Part shown: positions 20,909 to 32,999 of the stretch, one piece after another
Layout of the letters: each line of letters starts with the position of its first letter
Numbering within the stretch: the first letter of the stretch is position 1
Assembly: GCA_963576785.1 (NCBI GenBank)
Contig: OY756149.1
Span: 372,001 to 436,000, forward strand
Length of the DNA: 64,000 bases
Direction of reading: 5' to 3'
Origin: Chlorophyllum brunneum
Taxonomy: Eukaryota > Basidiomycota > Agaricomycetes > Agaricales > Agaricaceae
Notes under the pieces: generated by a model
Told to the model about the DNA's origin: nothing
The model's input: only the letters and a program-made list of their open reading frames with translations
Databases searched by the model: none
Made by a program: the position numbers and the translations under genes

Positions 20909-21307
20909 GAAATGTAAATTGTGTGAAGGCTTCTCGCTTTTATATTCGTGGATGGTATTCTGAACGACTTATGCCTATGTTATTATCCGAGGGCGGCCCA
21001 AGGTGAGGAAGGTGGAGATAGTTGTCAATAATAGCAGTATTTCAGTGTTTCGTCTGAGCCATAAGTGTAGCGAACGAGCGGGGACACAAATTGTGATAAA
21101 TGGTCTGGTCGCTTGAAATAGTCCGAAGGTGGTCACAACTTTGAGGCTGTCCTGTCACTCGGCGAATGTGTTGTGATGGGAACACATGTCGTCGCCCCTT
21201 GCCTTCCACACACTGCACCCTACTGGAGCCCTTTTCCTCTTGTGAGACTTCTTCCACCCCATTGTTATGAATAGCAGCTCGAAGAGCCTTCAGACTCGAC
21301 ACTTACA
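20909..21307. other. Intergenic
   Basis: No gene recognised; 3' UTR of the dioxygenase and promoter of the DUF7330 gene. Confidence 0.4.
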
Positions 21308-22199
21308 ATGATTCTTCTCGACGATAAACAGATTGAGGCGCTTGAAGCACGGCGATTGGCCGAAGAACAAGCCCATGTGGGTGTCTTTGTCCGCTTCTCC
21401 TCCGAAAAGCATTTGTGCTGATCTTTGTGCCCACAGCAAGAACCGCCACCAACATATGCCTCTCTTCAACAAGCCTCCTCCTCCAGTCAGTCGCTGCAGC
21501 AGCAGCAGCCGGGTGGGAATCCAACAAATTTCGTCTCCGTAGCCCGGGTGCACGATACACTCCGAGAAACGGTGACGATAGACCCGACACTATACGTACC
21601 TACATTCCTGCTACCAACACTGTCTTCCGAAGAAACACCCTCCACCAGAAAACACCTGAGGCTCGAGTCAACACATGGCTCGATCTACGCCAGCGTCAAA
21701 ATTGTGCCATGCTTTGGCAATGAGAGATGCAAAGTCCGAATGTTCATGCGATCCACACACGGTGGTATTTCAGCTCGAATAGTGAGTATCTTGCTTAACA
21801 GACACAATAGCGTCGAATTTGACAATATTCGTTTCGTTTTAGTATGGGCAGGAGCCTCGCCATCCTTTCCAGCTGGTAGCACATTCAGCCAATGGCAACA
21901 TTGCCTTGCGGTTGCCGCGGTCTTTTCAAGGACCAATCATGATATCCCTTCGTCACGGCTCTGTGAAATTCTCGGACGGCATTAATCAGCATCTGACGAC
22001 ATTTGGAGAAGCAAATTACGTGCGGCACTGTTTCGTTGGTGATTTCTCTAGATGGGCGGATTCTCGGAGGGATTGGGTTGGGGACGAAGTTATCATCGAA
22101 GCCAAGCATGGGGGAGTTAGGATACAATACGAAGACGATGCTCCAGGGTCTGTGGTTCGGGCCCGACCCAGCCTGTTGAATAGGGTGTTTGGGTTCTGA
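21308..22199 (+). CDS. DUF7330-family protein with an N-terminal PPxY motif
   Basis: Three exons: MILLDDKQIEALEARRLAEEQAH, then QEPPPTYASLQQASSSS to STHGGISARI, then YGQEPRHPFQLVAHS to the stop, about 250 residues. The second half has the repeated 'S/R-x-H-G-x-I/V' beta-strand pattern of DUF7330 proteins (STHGSIYASV, STHGGISARI, ANGNIALRLPRSFQGPI, LRHGSVKFSD, AKHGGVRIQYE), consistent with a right-handed beta fold. Cargo and function are unknown. The N-terminal PPTY is a perfect PPxY ligand for WW domains of Rsp5/Nedd4-type ubiquitin ligases, next to a Gln/Ser-rich stretch (CAG-type codons near 21495). No signal peptide or membrane segment. Confidence 0.8.
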
Positions 22200-22808
22200 T
22201 ATCTGTTCTGATGTGAGTAAACGTGTGTGCTACCTAACCTTACCTTTGACTGACTGGGAATCAGTGCCTTGTCGTTTTCTGTCTGGCCATTTTGTACATA
22301 TACTGTATATTTTTCACTTTCAACATGATTCCCATCAATGAGTCTCACTTATGATCTCCTACCATTAACCGTATGGCGGGTGGCTCTGCGGCCCTTGTGC
22401 GCTGGGACCACCTCGATCCTTGAATGTCAGGGGCCATTGTGAAGAGACCACCTTTTCAGGTGCTCTCCACCCATACGCCGATGAGCTAAGTTTATTTCGT
22501 ACCCTACTTCTGAATGGGGTGTGTGAAGGTGCTGACATCTTCCAAGGTCGGTGAGTCGGAACTTTTGGGCTCCGATGATATCATTGGAGAGACACTGAGA
22601 AGACGAAGAGTTGAAGCGACGAGCATTTACGAGCTCTTTCACCCACGAATAGATAGAAATTGATGCGACACCCACGAAGCTTCCCAAGATGAAGTCAGAG
22701 CGCCATGTGGGGTGATGAGATAAGATGTGATGATCTTATCCGGTAATCACCGACACACTCTTAAGACAAATCCTAACCACCCCTTCGCTCCATTCTCCCG
22801 CCTTCATT
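22200..22808. other. Intergenic
   Basis: No gene recognised; it contains the promoter of cyclophilin copy 1. Confidence 0.4.
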
Positions 22809-23453
22809 ATGTCCAACGTCTATGTAAGTACTCAAGCAAGAAGACTTTTCCACAATCTCAACTCGCCTTTGCAGTTTGATATCGCAGTCGACGGCCAACC
22901 TGCTGGTCGCATCGTCTTCAAGCTGTTTGACAATGTCGTTCCGAAGACCGCTAGAAATTTCCGCGAGCTCGCCACCGGTCAAAATGGATTTGGTTACGCT
23001 GGATCCTCTTTCCATCGTGTTATTCCCAATTTCATGCTGCAGGGTGGAGATTTCACTCGGGGTAATGGCACCGGTGGAAAATCCATTTATGGCGAGAGGT
23101 TTGAAGGTTTGTGGCGTACCATTGATTTTTTGATTCTGCTCCTGAAAGAAATTTTAGACGAGAACTTTAAACTCAAGCACGACAAGCCAGGCCTCCTCTC
23201 CATGGCTAATGCTGGCAAGAATACTAATGGTTCTCAGTTCTTCATTACGACCGTAATCACCGGCTGGCTCGACGGTGCTCATGTTGTCTTCGGTATGAAG
23301 TCGATATCATGGAGAATTATAAATGATTTAATCCTCCCTTCTACAGGTGAAGTCATCGAAGGCATGGATCTTGTCAAGAAGATTGAGTCTCTCGGGTCGC
23401 AATCCGGGACAGTTAAGAGGAAGGTCACTATCGCAAACTCTGGTACTGTTTAA
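22809..23453 (+). CDS. CPR1: Cyclophilin A-type peptidyl-prolyl isomerase (tandem copy 1)
   Basis: A cytosolic peptidyl-prolyl cis-trans isomerase and target of cyclosporin A. Four exons: MSNVY, then [18 protein letters not shown] to SIYGERFE, then [18 protein letters not shown] to GAHVVF, then [17 protein letters not shown] to NSGTV; about 162 residues, normal for a single-domain cyclophilin. Active-site residues are present: [15 protein letters not shown] (Arg, Phe, Met, Gln) and [13 protein letters not shown] (Trp of the cyclosporin site and His). No organelle targeting sequence. Intron positions are the same as in the next gene, showing a tandem duplication that kept the gene structure. 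Confidence 0.93.
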   Translation: MSNVYVSTQARRLFHNLNSPLQFDIAVDGQPAGRIVFKLFDNVVPKTARNFRELATGQNGFGYAGSSFHRVIPNFMLQGGDFTRGNGTGGKSIYGERFEGLWRTIDFLILLLKEILDENFKLKHDKPGLLSMANAGKNTNGSQFFITTVITGWLDGAHVVFGMKSISWRIINDLILPSTGEVIEGMDLVKKIESLGSQSGTVKRKVTIANSGTV

Positions 23454-23860
23454 AACGATTGAGCGGTGGAGGATTATTGTTATAATTACTTAAATGTTAG
23501 TGGTTTGATCCGGCTTCTGTTTCATACACTCGGTATAAGGCATTTTATGGTTTTTGCGAAAGGCAGACAATGACATTGGAACTCATCCAAACGGTAAAGA
23601 ACAACGTGTGTATCACTAAATTTAGTACATCTGAGATGGGATATTCACCCATCCTGCGTTACCCAGAAAGCCACCGGAATTCCATCATCGATTGCATCCA
23701 TCAATCTGACAAATGTGGCGCGGTCTCCGTTTGTAACCCCGTATAAAAGACATTGACCGAACCAATCATATCCTGGATTGATTATCCACTCGTGACTTTA
23801 TTGCCTGACTTGAATATAAGTGAGGAAGGCGCTCCCCACTTCATCTATCTAACTCCCATC
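23454..23860. other. Intergenic between the cyclophilin pair
   Basis: No gene recognised. A TATAAG-like sequence near 23815 is about 45 bases before the next ATG. Confidence 0.35.
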
Positions 23861-24515
23861 ATGGCAGACGTTTTTGTACGTACTCTCTAGCATCGATTTA
23901 CCCGCGCTCATTTAAATCGTACGAACAGTTCGACATCACGATTGGCGGTCAATCTAGCGGTCGCATCGTCTTCAAACTCTACGACAATGTCGTTCCTAAG
24001 ACTGCCAAGAACTTCCGCGAATTAGCGACTGGTCAACATGGATTTGGGTATAAGGGCAGCGCATTCCACCGTGTCATCCCCCAGTTCATGCTTCAAGGCG
24101 GGGACTTTACCAAGGGAGATGGTACTGGTGGAAAATCCATCTACGGTGAAAAATTTGCAGGTGCGCTCAAACGCGAGAGAGCCTTGTCTCAGACAACTCA
24201 AAACGACTGGTAGATGAGAATTTCCAGCTCAAGCATACCAAGCCTGGCCTTTTGTCCATGGCCAATGCTGGAAAGAACACAAACGGCTCTCAGTTCTTTA
24301 TCACAACCGTCGTCACCAGCTGGCTTGATGGTGCCCATGTTGTCTTTGGTGCGTATTCTGTCAAGATGAGGGTTTGATACGCTTACTTATGTTCCGATTG
24401 GTAATCAGGTGAGGTGGTGGAGGGTATGGATGTCGTTAGGGCCGTTGAAAAGGTTGGTTCGCGGAGTGGGACAACCCAAGCAAAGGTTGTGATCGCGAAC
24501 TCTGGCACTCTCTAA
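23861..24515 (+). CDS. Cyclophilin A-type peptidyl-prolyl isomerase (tandem copy 2)
   Basis: Paralogue of the preceding gene in the same orientation. Exons: [23 protein letters not shown] to [26 protein letters not shown] to GAHVVF, and [17 protein letters not shown] to NSGTL. The catalytic and cyclosporin-site residues are all kept ([27 protein letters not shown]). The differences from copy 1 are mostly conservative and the frame is clean, so both copies look functional. The start follows a CCCATC context. Confidence 0.93.
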
Positions 24516-26399
24516 GCCTGAAGTGAATGGACTTGGACTAAAGATTATTACGAAAGTGAAGGTTACTTTTGTATGAATATTTGTTAAGTATATGGCAATC
24601 GAAATGTTGGATTGAATGGCAGGCGTCTACAACTAACCGGAAGGGTCAAATCACTAGTAGATAATCAATCAAGTCGACGATTGGTTCGTTCGGTGTCATG
24701 TCCATTTGTCAGCTTGTGATGCGTTCTCACGAGGTGGTTTTCCTGCGGTCAGTGCCTGCAGTCGACAGCACGTTCTACCTCCAATAATACATTTGTTGCT
24801 GATAAGACTCGACCTACACGATCTAGAAACCGTCGCTTTGGCAGAGCGCGGTGACAAGGAGAGCACTGAGGAGACTGGATGGTGCAGGAGAGAAGGACAG
24901 AAATGAGAAGGTCATTACTGTTAACGAGGCATGCTGGATATACGAACAGCTCATGTCCTTGTAGTTGCTCTGTGCCTCGAGAATATTGGACCCAAAATGA
25001 CGTGGTAGACACTTTCACCCACCATTTCACGATAACTCTGCAATAGGAATTCTCGCGTACGACGTGAAAGCCGGTGAATGGCTGTATCCATGTATCGTTC
25101 ATGGTAATGTGGGCGCTATAGAGTTGAGCGGCCAGATGGGCCATAATTTTGTGTTTTTCTTTGATAATTTGCTAGCAATGTTGTGCTATATATAGACAGC
25201 ATAGCGCTAATTATCTTGGTACGTCTACATACTTATTGCTATACCGATATTGACACTGGCATACCGCTCCTCAAGTTCACAGATACCTATAGGATCTCAC
25301 CGTCACTCTTGCTCCGTTTACGCGTCGTTCAGGGCTCGTATTCGGCATGCATACTTCCGCCATCGCGAAGCTTTCGAGCAAACAGAAGGAGAATCATTGC
25401 TACACGTGCGTTTTTTGGCACGCACGACGAAATTTGACTTTGTACCAACCGAATTCTTGGTTACACCCTCCATAGCAGACGACGATCAGGATGAAGATGC
25501 TCGTAGCGGATATTCCGGGTTCGGCTTGAGAGGAGTGGGACGAGGTACATCGTATGACCCTCGACGCAGACAAGGCCATGTCTCCATTCAACGTCAACGT
25601 TCGGGTTCGTTCCAGGATGACTTTTCCGATGTACATAGAGCCTGTCGGTTACCTTTACAACACTTGCATCAGCAGTATCAACACCACCAAAAACTTGAAG
25701 AGACACAAAAACTGTTACAGGCTGGATCAGGTGGAGAAGGCCATTCTTGGGATAGGGTGACACTTAAGGGAACGTAATCTATCATTTTGTATCATATCAT
25801 CTCGTAGTTAATGCTTAGGCAAACCGTGCAAAGTCTTTGGGAGTGGTGGATCGGAATCTCAAAGAGGGAGAGATTTCGATATTGGCCAGGGTGTGAGCCC
25901 GAGGAGAGGACGTAGACGAGTTGCCCCAAAGAACGTCTCTTCGAGGCTCACTGCGCGGTTTGTTGGCTTGGTATGATTTTCTTGACTGTGTGGTGTGACA
26001 CTAAGGGAAGAGGGTTGAGGTGGGTGGGTGAAATAAAGGAAAGTCGTCTAGGGGATTTCTGTCGAGTCGAACGCGAATGAGGTGGACGAGGGAGCCTACA
26101 TGGTCTCGCTGGGAGTTGCTTATTCTAATCTCGTGACTTGTCACGTTTCCCAAGAAAGCGTACCTGCCTTTCGGCAGGTACTTTACAGTCCTTTGAGTGA
26201 AGCCGTTCCTTTTTTCTTCTTTGATCTTGAACTGGGTCTGTTATTTCTTGCGCAGCGGATGTCATCATCCCTAGTTTATCTCCTGTGTATACTATTATCC
26301 TGCGTCTATGAATACTCTTCCCCCAATCAAAAACCTTAATACTCCAGGCAAGGATAATACAACACATACATCCCAGAGACCTTGCCTTTGACAGTTCTA
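24516..26399. other. Gene-poor 1.9 kb; weak zinc-finger-like peptide near 25650
   Basis: I found no gene I can defend. One plus-strand frame at 25554-25760 includes YNTCISSINTTKNLKRHKNC, which has the 'L-x-x-H' half of a C2H2 finger but lacks the first paired cysteine. Overlapping frames on both strands are equally open there, so it may be a relic or chance. Confidence 0.25.
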
Positions 26400-27321
26400 T
26401 AGCCAAATTTAATTTCTTGATGTAGAAAGAGGTTGATGACCTGGAATGGGAGCCAGGGACTGTCTCCCACCCACCCAGCTTCAACGTCTGTAGCTCTTTC
26501 CGTGGTGCTAGTGCATGTGCCCATGGTCAATTGGCAGTTAGAAGGAGAGATGAGAGGAACAAGTAAAGTGGTCTCATGGGCTTCCCGATGATTTGCTCGG
26601 CGGGCAGACACTCCACAGCATGATTCACTCAAACCGGGTGACTGCTTACTAGACTTGGGTTACGCTTGAGCTTTAGACGAACCCAAGTACTTATGAGAAA
26701 ATGAGGACAATGCTATACTCCCAAATCTCAACTGATCCTCCTGCGAATACACCCCATTGTTCCCGGAAATTAACAGGCAGGAACTCAGAGAACAAGTAAG
26801 TTCATTATACCACCATTTCAAGTTTCACATTGAGACCCAAATATTCTAGCTGTGTGTAAATTACCTTTGTGCACTGACCACCAGGATCATCAGATGTGAA
26901 TGCTTCCAGAACCGTCACCGGTCCTTGGTGAATTTGTAATAGCATATGCGTTCCTTCTCCCCCCGGTTCATGTTTGACTGTTATGTCTAGGTAAGATGAC
27001 CATGCGTATCTATGTACTCTATTGGCACAGAAGGTAGGCTGCGATACTCTCATGGTCGCAAGAGACGGTACACATGCTCTCTTATCCGACTATAATTCAT
27101 CCCAACAATTTTTGCAGGTACGATTTGTGGTAAGTTCGGATGTGCACCAAGGTCCACGCGCATCCATGATAACGATCCTCTTCTCCCTCAAGCGTGATGA
27201 TTGTCGTGAACATGGGAAATAATATATCCTTCCTCGTGCATCTGCGTGAACTTCCACTCCACTGGTTACTCGATGGCAAGTCAGTGACCAGTGGCCGCTG
27301 GTCAAGTGTCGATATCCACAT
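26400..27321 (-). CDS. Possible unrecognised minus-strand gene (tentative)
   Basis: Not recognised. Three minus-strand pieces look more protein-like than their surroundings: 27097-27321 (IITLEGEEDRYHGCAWT), 26805-27053 (LDITVKHEPGGEGTHMLLQI and VLEAFTSDDPGGQCTKV) and about 26460-26660 (TSTTERATDVEAGWVG). A GT donor after KLEM at about 26807 and an acceptor near 26650 would join the last two in phase. The first two need an unproven join across about 27054-27096. The opposite strand has a competing open frame at 27194-27388. Treat it as a hypothesis, possibly a decayed gene. Confidence 0.22.
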
Positions 27322-27643
27322 CGAGAAATTTTTCGAGTCGGTGGTAGGTGGTTTGAGGAAAAGCCACTCTTTTAGGGGTCTCCTTTAATTGGTTGGAGGA
27401 ATAACAGAGTGCCAATAGTCATCTCGATACCGCACCAAACTGATTCAGATATATGTCGGGGGATGTTACCCAAGGTGTTGTGATCTGGGGTTTCGGAATA
27501 GGAATACCCATCAGGGTTCGGGGGAGACACCAAAGGACATTAAATTAATTTCGGGGGTATCTTTACGATAATTATGAAACGTTCTAAGTGAATTTTCTTC
27601 GAGAATCTGACCGGGGTCACTTGGTAATTGGAACAGTTCCTCT

Positions 27644-27971
27644 TCAGTTATATCGGCCAATTTGTCCAAGGCAGGTTTGCCAAGCGCATTTTTCTATGTG
27701 AGCTTCAAGCTCTTCATCACCTGGAGAGGGGAAAACGGAAAAACAGACCCCGCACGAGACGTTTCCATTCTGCAACATCTCCCATATCAGCCGTGCCGCG
27801 ACGACTTCGTCAAAAGAAGCAAAGGAAAAGAGACATTGGATGGACCTCATCTCACACAATCCCATCACCCTCATCTTCATTGTCAAAGTCCATTCCATCA
27901 CCTCCTCTACTTTCATCGTCGACCTCGAAACTGTCATTACTCTGATCGCTATAACTCTTAATAGTGGGCAT
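27644..27971 (-). CDS. Small acidic protein with a C2HC zinc-finger-like motif (5' end uncertain)
   Basis: A 5' part reading MPTIKSYSDQSNDSFEVDDES and DGMDFDNEDE joins in phase, by a GT-AG intron in about 27825-27880, to VVAARLIWEMLQNGNVSCGVC and ends LGQIGRYN. The second exon carries C-x2-C-x-x-F...L-x-x-H-I-x3-C (CGVCFSVF..ELEAHIEKC), the spacing of UBZ-like or other C2HC fingers that bind ubiquitin or nucleic acid. The frame is open upstream of the Met to an acceptor at 28031 (AILGERLKEKRFDCPRKA), so at least one more exon probably exists toward 28.2 kb. Function unknown. Confidence 0.35.
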
Positions 27972-28240
27972 TCTTGCTTTCCGTGGGCAGTCAAAGCGTT
28001 TTTCTTTCAGTCGTTCCCCAAGAATAGCCCCTGTAAATCTTTACAAGAAAAAAATAAGAGGGCCAAAAGAATAAACTCGGGTAGGCTACTGAGAATAGAA
28101 AAAAATCCAGCAACTCCAAGGGTACACGTGACCTGCCAACCACAATTCGCTTATGGTGCAATGACATCTTACATCCACCGACATGGGTGTAACCGACTTG
28201 AGCGATCAAAGGGAGCTCTTACTCGGTGAAAATACTAACT

Positions 28241-30431
28241 ATGGGTCGAATTCTGGCAACACTATCAGTCAACATGTGAGGAGTTACTCCATACTTGTCC
28301 CATGTCTCTCTCAGTCCACCTTATCTCAAGGCGCCTCGGGATGGCGAACTCTTTGACAATGTCCCACGCGAGAAGCGCCAACTTGGTCAGTTTGATATAC
28401 TTTTGCGATTTCTGTCTCTGAGATCATCTGTAGGCTTCTTCAGTGCGGGGTTCCTGATTTTCAATCGGGTCATAGGAACAGGGTATATATTTATATATTT
28501 CCCTGCCATTTCAAATGCTGAGCAGATTTCAGCATTTATGCTACTCCAAGCAATATTTTGCGCTCAGCGGGCAGTGTCGGAGTCGCACTTGTCATGTGGC
28601 TTGTCGGCTCTTTGATAGCTGCTCTGGGGACGACTGTGTATATTGAGCTCGGGACGGTGAACCACTTGTATCCTCTCCTACTTTCTGGCTTATTGACGCT
28701 ATAGATAGGGTCTTCCGAGAAGTGGAGGAGAGAAGAATTACCTCGAATTCATATATCGGCGTCCGAAATTCATGGTGACCTGCGCTTTTGCCATCTATGC
28801 CATGATAACTGTATGTCGTGTGAAGAGCTTTTTTCTCATCGATTACTCGCTCACTTCTCTTACAGGGTACTGCCACTGCGAATAGCACCGTTTTCAGTGA
28901 ATGTATGAACATTACTTCCCTTTGGCCGAGTACACTAATGGATCCCTCCATCAGATCTACTACATGCAGCAGGCATTACACCAACATGGTTTCACACTCG
29001 ACTTGTTGCCTTTTGCTGTTTGACTTTTATCTGTTTCCTTCATGGGTCCGCTCTCAAATGGGGTCTCCGCATACAAAATGCTCTAGGGATGTTAAAACTG
29101 GTTGTTCTTACTCTGCTTGCGGGGTCTGGCCTTCTTTCGCTCCTTGGAGTCCCCGGTTTCCAAGTTCGAGACGGCTATGAAAAGCCACGGAATTTCGAAT
29201 GGGATAAATTCTGGGAAGGCTCCGCTACTGATGCCAACGCATTAGTGGCCGGTTTATACGCTGTCATATGGTAGAGTGCTTCCCTACTCGCGGCGGGCAG
29301 AGTTTGATGTGACTGACCTTTGTAGGTCGTTTGTTGGTTATTCTAATGCTAATTACGCTCTCTCAGAGATCAAAGATCCTGTAAGGACGATCAAGCGCGC
29401 AGCTCCTGTTGCCATGTTTGGAGTGAGCACTGTGTATATCTTGATCAACATAGCGTACTTCGCCGTTGTGTCGAAGGATGATATTTTAAACAGTCGGAGG
29501 ATTATTGCGTACGTATTCGATGACACTCTGCGGTTATGTTTCGCTAAATTATTTGCGTTTAGGGCCTTATATTTTCGCAATTTGTACGGGCCGACGACTG
29601 AGAGGGTAAGTTGATGCGCTTCGGAAATAGGATCGCTTGATAAGAATAACTAGGCGCTGAGTGCATTTATTGCTCTGTCGACACTGGGTAACCTTCTTGC
29701 GGGCCAATTTTCACAAGGCAGAGGTAATGATGGACCATTTTGGATTCGTATATGGGTGTTTATAGTTTGACTACAGTGATACAAGAACTGGGACGGGAAG
29801 GGATTCTCCCATATGCTTCGTTCTTCGCAAGCAACAAACCGTTCAATGCTCCTCTTCCCGGACTGTTTCTTCAGTACTCCATCTCAACCTTTTTTCTGTT
29901 GGCAACACCTCCCGGTGATGCCTACTTTTTCTTGATCAGCTGTGAGTCTCGTACGATTTCCGTGTTTACTGGATTGATCTCGTTTCAATGTAGTATCATC
30001 GTACTGCCTGGCACTTATCAACACCTTGGTCGCGCTCGGTTTATTACTATTACATACTCGGGCATACCAAGTAGCCTGGAATTGGGACCCTCCCTTCAAA
30101 GCTCCGAAAGCCGTAGTGATACTCTTCTTTATTTCAAACATTTTCCTCATTGTTGTTCCTTTCATTCCCCCTGCTCCTGGTTCTAGAACATATGAGCGGT
30201 TACCCTACTGGGTGAGTCAAATATTTTGGGCTTTCTGTTTCTGTCAGATAATGACGACATTAGTCCCACTCCGTTACCGGCTTTTCGGTGTCTCTAATTG
30301 GGATTACATATTGGTACATCTGGAGTATCTGGTTACCCAAGAAGAGGGGGTACACTTTGAAGCGAGTATATACTCTGCAAGAAGATGGTGTCTCGCGCTG
30401 GGTCTTCCAAAAAGTAACAGTAGTGTCTTGA
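28241..30431 (+). CDS. High-affinity methionine permease, MUP1-like (LAT/APC superfamily)
   Basis: A plasma-membrane amino-acid transporter with 12 expected helices. Exons read PPYLKAPRDGELFDNVPREK, GFFSAGFLIFNRVIGTG (the helix 1 break with the substrate-binding G-x-G), NILRSAGSVGVALVMWLVG, GGEKNYLEFIYRRPKFM, AGITPTWFHTRLVAF, then VGYSNANYALSEIKDPVRT, the hallmark of the family, VIQELGREGILPYASFFA, ALGLLLLHTRAYQVAWNWDP and a C-terminal RLPYW..SHSVTGFSV and YTLQEDGVSRWVF. About 570 residues, normal length. The start is tentative: ATG 28241 reaches exon 2 in phase across a 43-base intron, while an ATG at 28183 opens a more family-like N-terminus (ELLLGENTNYGSNSG) that would not splice in phase. 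Regulation by sulfur starvation is usual in this family but not visible here. Confidence 0.85.
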
Positions 30432-30649
30432 TAATTTCTATGGACCGTGGGCATATTCATGACTTTATCTGCCAGCATAGCCGATTGCATCAAGAAGCAA
30501 GTCTTTAGCATGGAAAACCGCGTTGTGTGAAAATGGCATCTGATGACTTTGCGATTTGTCACTACGCGTCTTAACTTCGTTCCAACTCTGGCGCCCTCGC
30601 CGTCCTAACTGGGTGTGACTCGTTTTCAATCCATCTTATTCCTCATGCA
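30432..30649. other. Short intergenic spacer
   Basis: No gene recognised; 3' UTR of the permease and promoter of the next gene. Confidence 0.3.
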
Positions 30650-32610
30650 ATGTCAGGGAGCTTTGAAACGCCGGATACGGTTTATGAAATGTATGTTGTG
30701 ATTTCCTTGGTCTGCAGGTGGTGATTGACCTTTGTCATTTGACAGAATTCTTCACAATGTACTCCACTTTGCCGCTATCTGTCAGTGCCTGGCGTTCCTC
30801 CCGTGATTGTTCGCCTCACATCGGATCCAACGGTTGCAGCGACTTTGTATTACGACCACTTACTCACTTCACGTACGTCCATGTCCGTCTCAGTGTTGGT
30901 GAACGGTAGAGTTGAAGTGCACTGAGTGTAGGATATGAAATTGACTACTTCTGGCGGAGACCGATGAACCGTGGCTCGTGTTATTTCTTCTTGAACAGAT
31001 ACTTCTCGTTCTTTGGGAACATAGCAGTGTCGATATTGGGTTTCTTGGATTTACCTACACAAGTGAGCCTGAGCGCTGTCATTGATAAATTCGTTGCATG
31101 GCTGACATACAAGCGTAGAGGTAGTGTAACTGTCGTGGTGAGATGGTTTATGTCTGTTCTGAAGTTGGGCTGTTCGACAGCTGCAAACGATATAATACAT
31201 TTCGGCAAACCCTCCTTGTAGTGACGCAGGTTCTCGTATGTTGTGAGTAGCCTAGGGTCTCTTTGTCATACAGCTCTAAACGTCCCATAGATTTCATGAC
31301 CCTTCGAATATACGCGTTGTACGAGTGCTCAATACGAGTACTGACTGGCATTCTGAGCAGTGGGGCTGTCCTCGTTACTGTTTCATGCGTACGTCTCTTG
31401 CTTCATCTATTATTCCGCCATCGGTTTTGTATACGGATGTTCTATAGTGGGCATTGTTTGGGCAGAAGAGTGCCCCGACAGAATTTGGAACCGGATGTCA
31501 CATCGGGATGTCCAAAATAACGTATGTCCTTGTCAATCAGTAAACTGTCATTCGTTCTTATAACTGTAACCCACCACACATGTTTTTGGGTGAATTCTAG
31601 TGCAATCCGTACGTATTATTAGCCGATATTTGCTTCTTGAAATAGGAGGCTTGGAGTTTGCGCTGGTCGCTGATGATGGATTGACATACAGATTTGGCTG
31701 TCGCTTGGGAGGCGCTGCTCGTGTTTGATTCGATTATCTTTGGGTTGACGTTGTACAAGACTTGGTCGAAGAGGAGGGAATATATCACAGGGAATAGGAG
31801 CGTACCTCCCCTCGTGACATTGATTCTTCGTGATGGTGAGTTATTGATAACGTTATCACAGTCTTCGATGGGCTCGGGTGCAAAAGACATGTGCTAAAAT
31901 AAGTTTTCTTGCAGGCGCTGTGTACTTCGCGTGAGTATCATCAATGTGACTGGACTGCTCTTTTTCCTGTTTGGATGCTTACCTTGGAATTGGTGCTGTA
32001 TCCAGCGTGATGGGGTTGGCGAATTTGTCGAATATATTATCTTTCTATGTAAGTTCTGATATTTCATTCATCCTCGTTCGTTTCCACCCCCCAGCCAATC
32101 AAGAGAGCTTACTGACAGGTTCTATATATACAGTTAGGTGGCGTGAGTTGTGTTTGGAAGTCAATTTGAGTTGGGCGTGTGCTGATTATGGTGCTGGTAC
32201 GACGACAGCCGTTTTTTCGGGGAGCGTTATCGACGCTGGCTAGCAAGTACGTTGTCATGTGACGGTGGAACCTTGATTTTAACTGATATTTTGTTAGTAT
32301 CTCCGTGACAATGATGTCGCGCCTGATGTTAAATCTGCGCGGGACCGCAGAGTCAAGAATCTTATCTACGCAACGGACAACGAATGGTGAGGCAGGTGTG
32401 AGGAATAGCGAGGAAAGACGAGAGGATGTGGTGGAACTTGATACCATATTGACGGAAAATACTGGGTGCGATCCATATACGACGAGAGGGAGTGTGGCTG
32501 TACCCGGACTAGAAAAGATTGATGAGGAACAGGGGGCGTCGTCTCGATCGACAGAAATTCAGCTATCAGGTGAAGGTTCTGGGGAACGGACGTTGGCTTG
32601 GGTTGGATAG
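30650..32610 (+). CDS. DUF6533-family multi-pass membrane protein (copy 2)
   Basis: Same family as the gene at 3006. Secure parts: VPPVIVRLTSDPTVAATLYYDHLLTS, with the DUF6533 YDHLLT motif, spliced to YEIDYFWRRPMNRGSCYFFLNRYFSFFG; then LFDSCKRYNTFRQTLL, FMTLRIYALYECSIRVLTG, VAWEALLVFDSIIFGLTLYK, TLILRDGAVYFA and VTMMSRLMLNLRG, followed by a hydrophilic acidic C-terminal tail ending GERTLAWVG. Each motif occurs in family order. The N-terminus is unsolved: the ATG at 30650 (MSGSFETPDTVYE) needs an intron join that I could not place in phase with the VPPVIVRL frame. The coding start could therefore be anywhere from 30650 to about 30790. Confidence 0.72.
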
Positions 32611-32999
32611 AATGGAATGGTGGTCCACTGCAGTTATATCCTAGCATACTTGCGCCGTTGTAATACCACTACTACATTGTACATTGTCTTAATAGTCACG
32701 CGTCGCGGAAAACCGCGGACGTATAAGGCTTTATTACAAAATTGGTTTCCGAAGCCAGCATTTAAATAGATTTGGCATGCCGACAAAACACGGCGTGGTT
32801 CCAAGGCCACCATGGGAAAGACTCGAAAATTTTTGTTGCACAATTAAGACTGCATACATAAAAGCAAGAGCATAAATGAGCACGTAGATAGGTAATGTCA
32901 AACGACTGGACGGAACTCGATGGTTCCACGGGGACAGGGAAATACTAGGGTCCGACAAGTATCCAAGCAGAGTCCGTACAAGTGGGAAGGAGGGCCCTC
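32611..32999. other. Convergent 3' spacer
   Basis: Between two convergent genes. No gene recognised. Confidence 0.35.

Noticed and set aside
25250..25777. Plus-strand frame of 175 codons with a Gln/His-rich end
   Set aside because: Three overlapping frames on both strands are open here and none has a full domain; only a half zinc-finger pattern, so kept as a comment rather than a gene.
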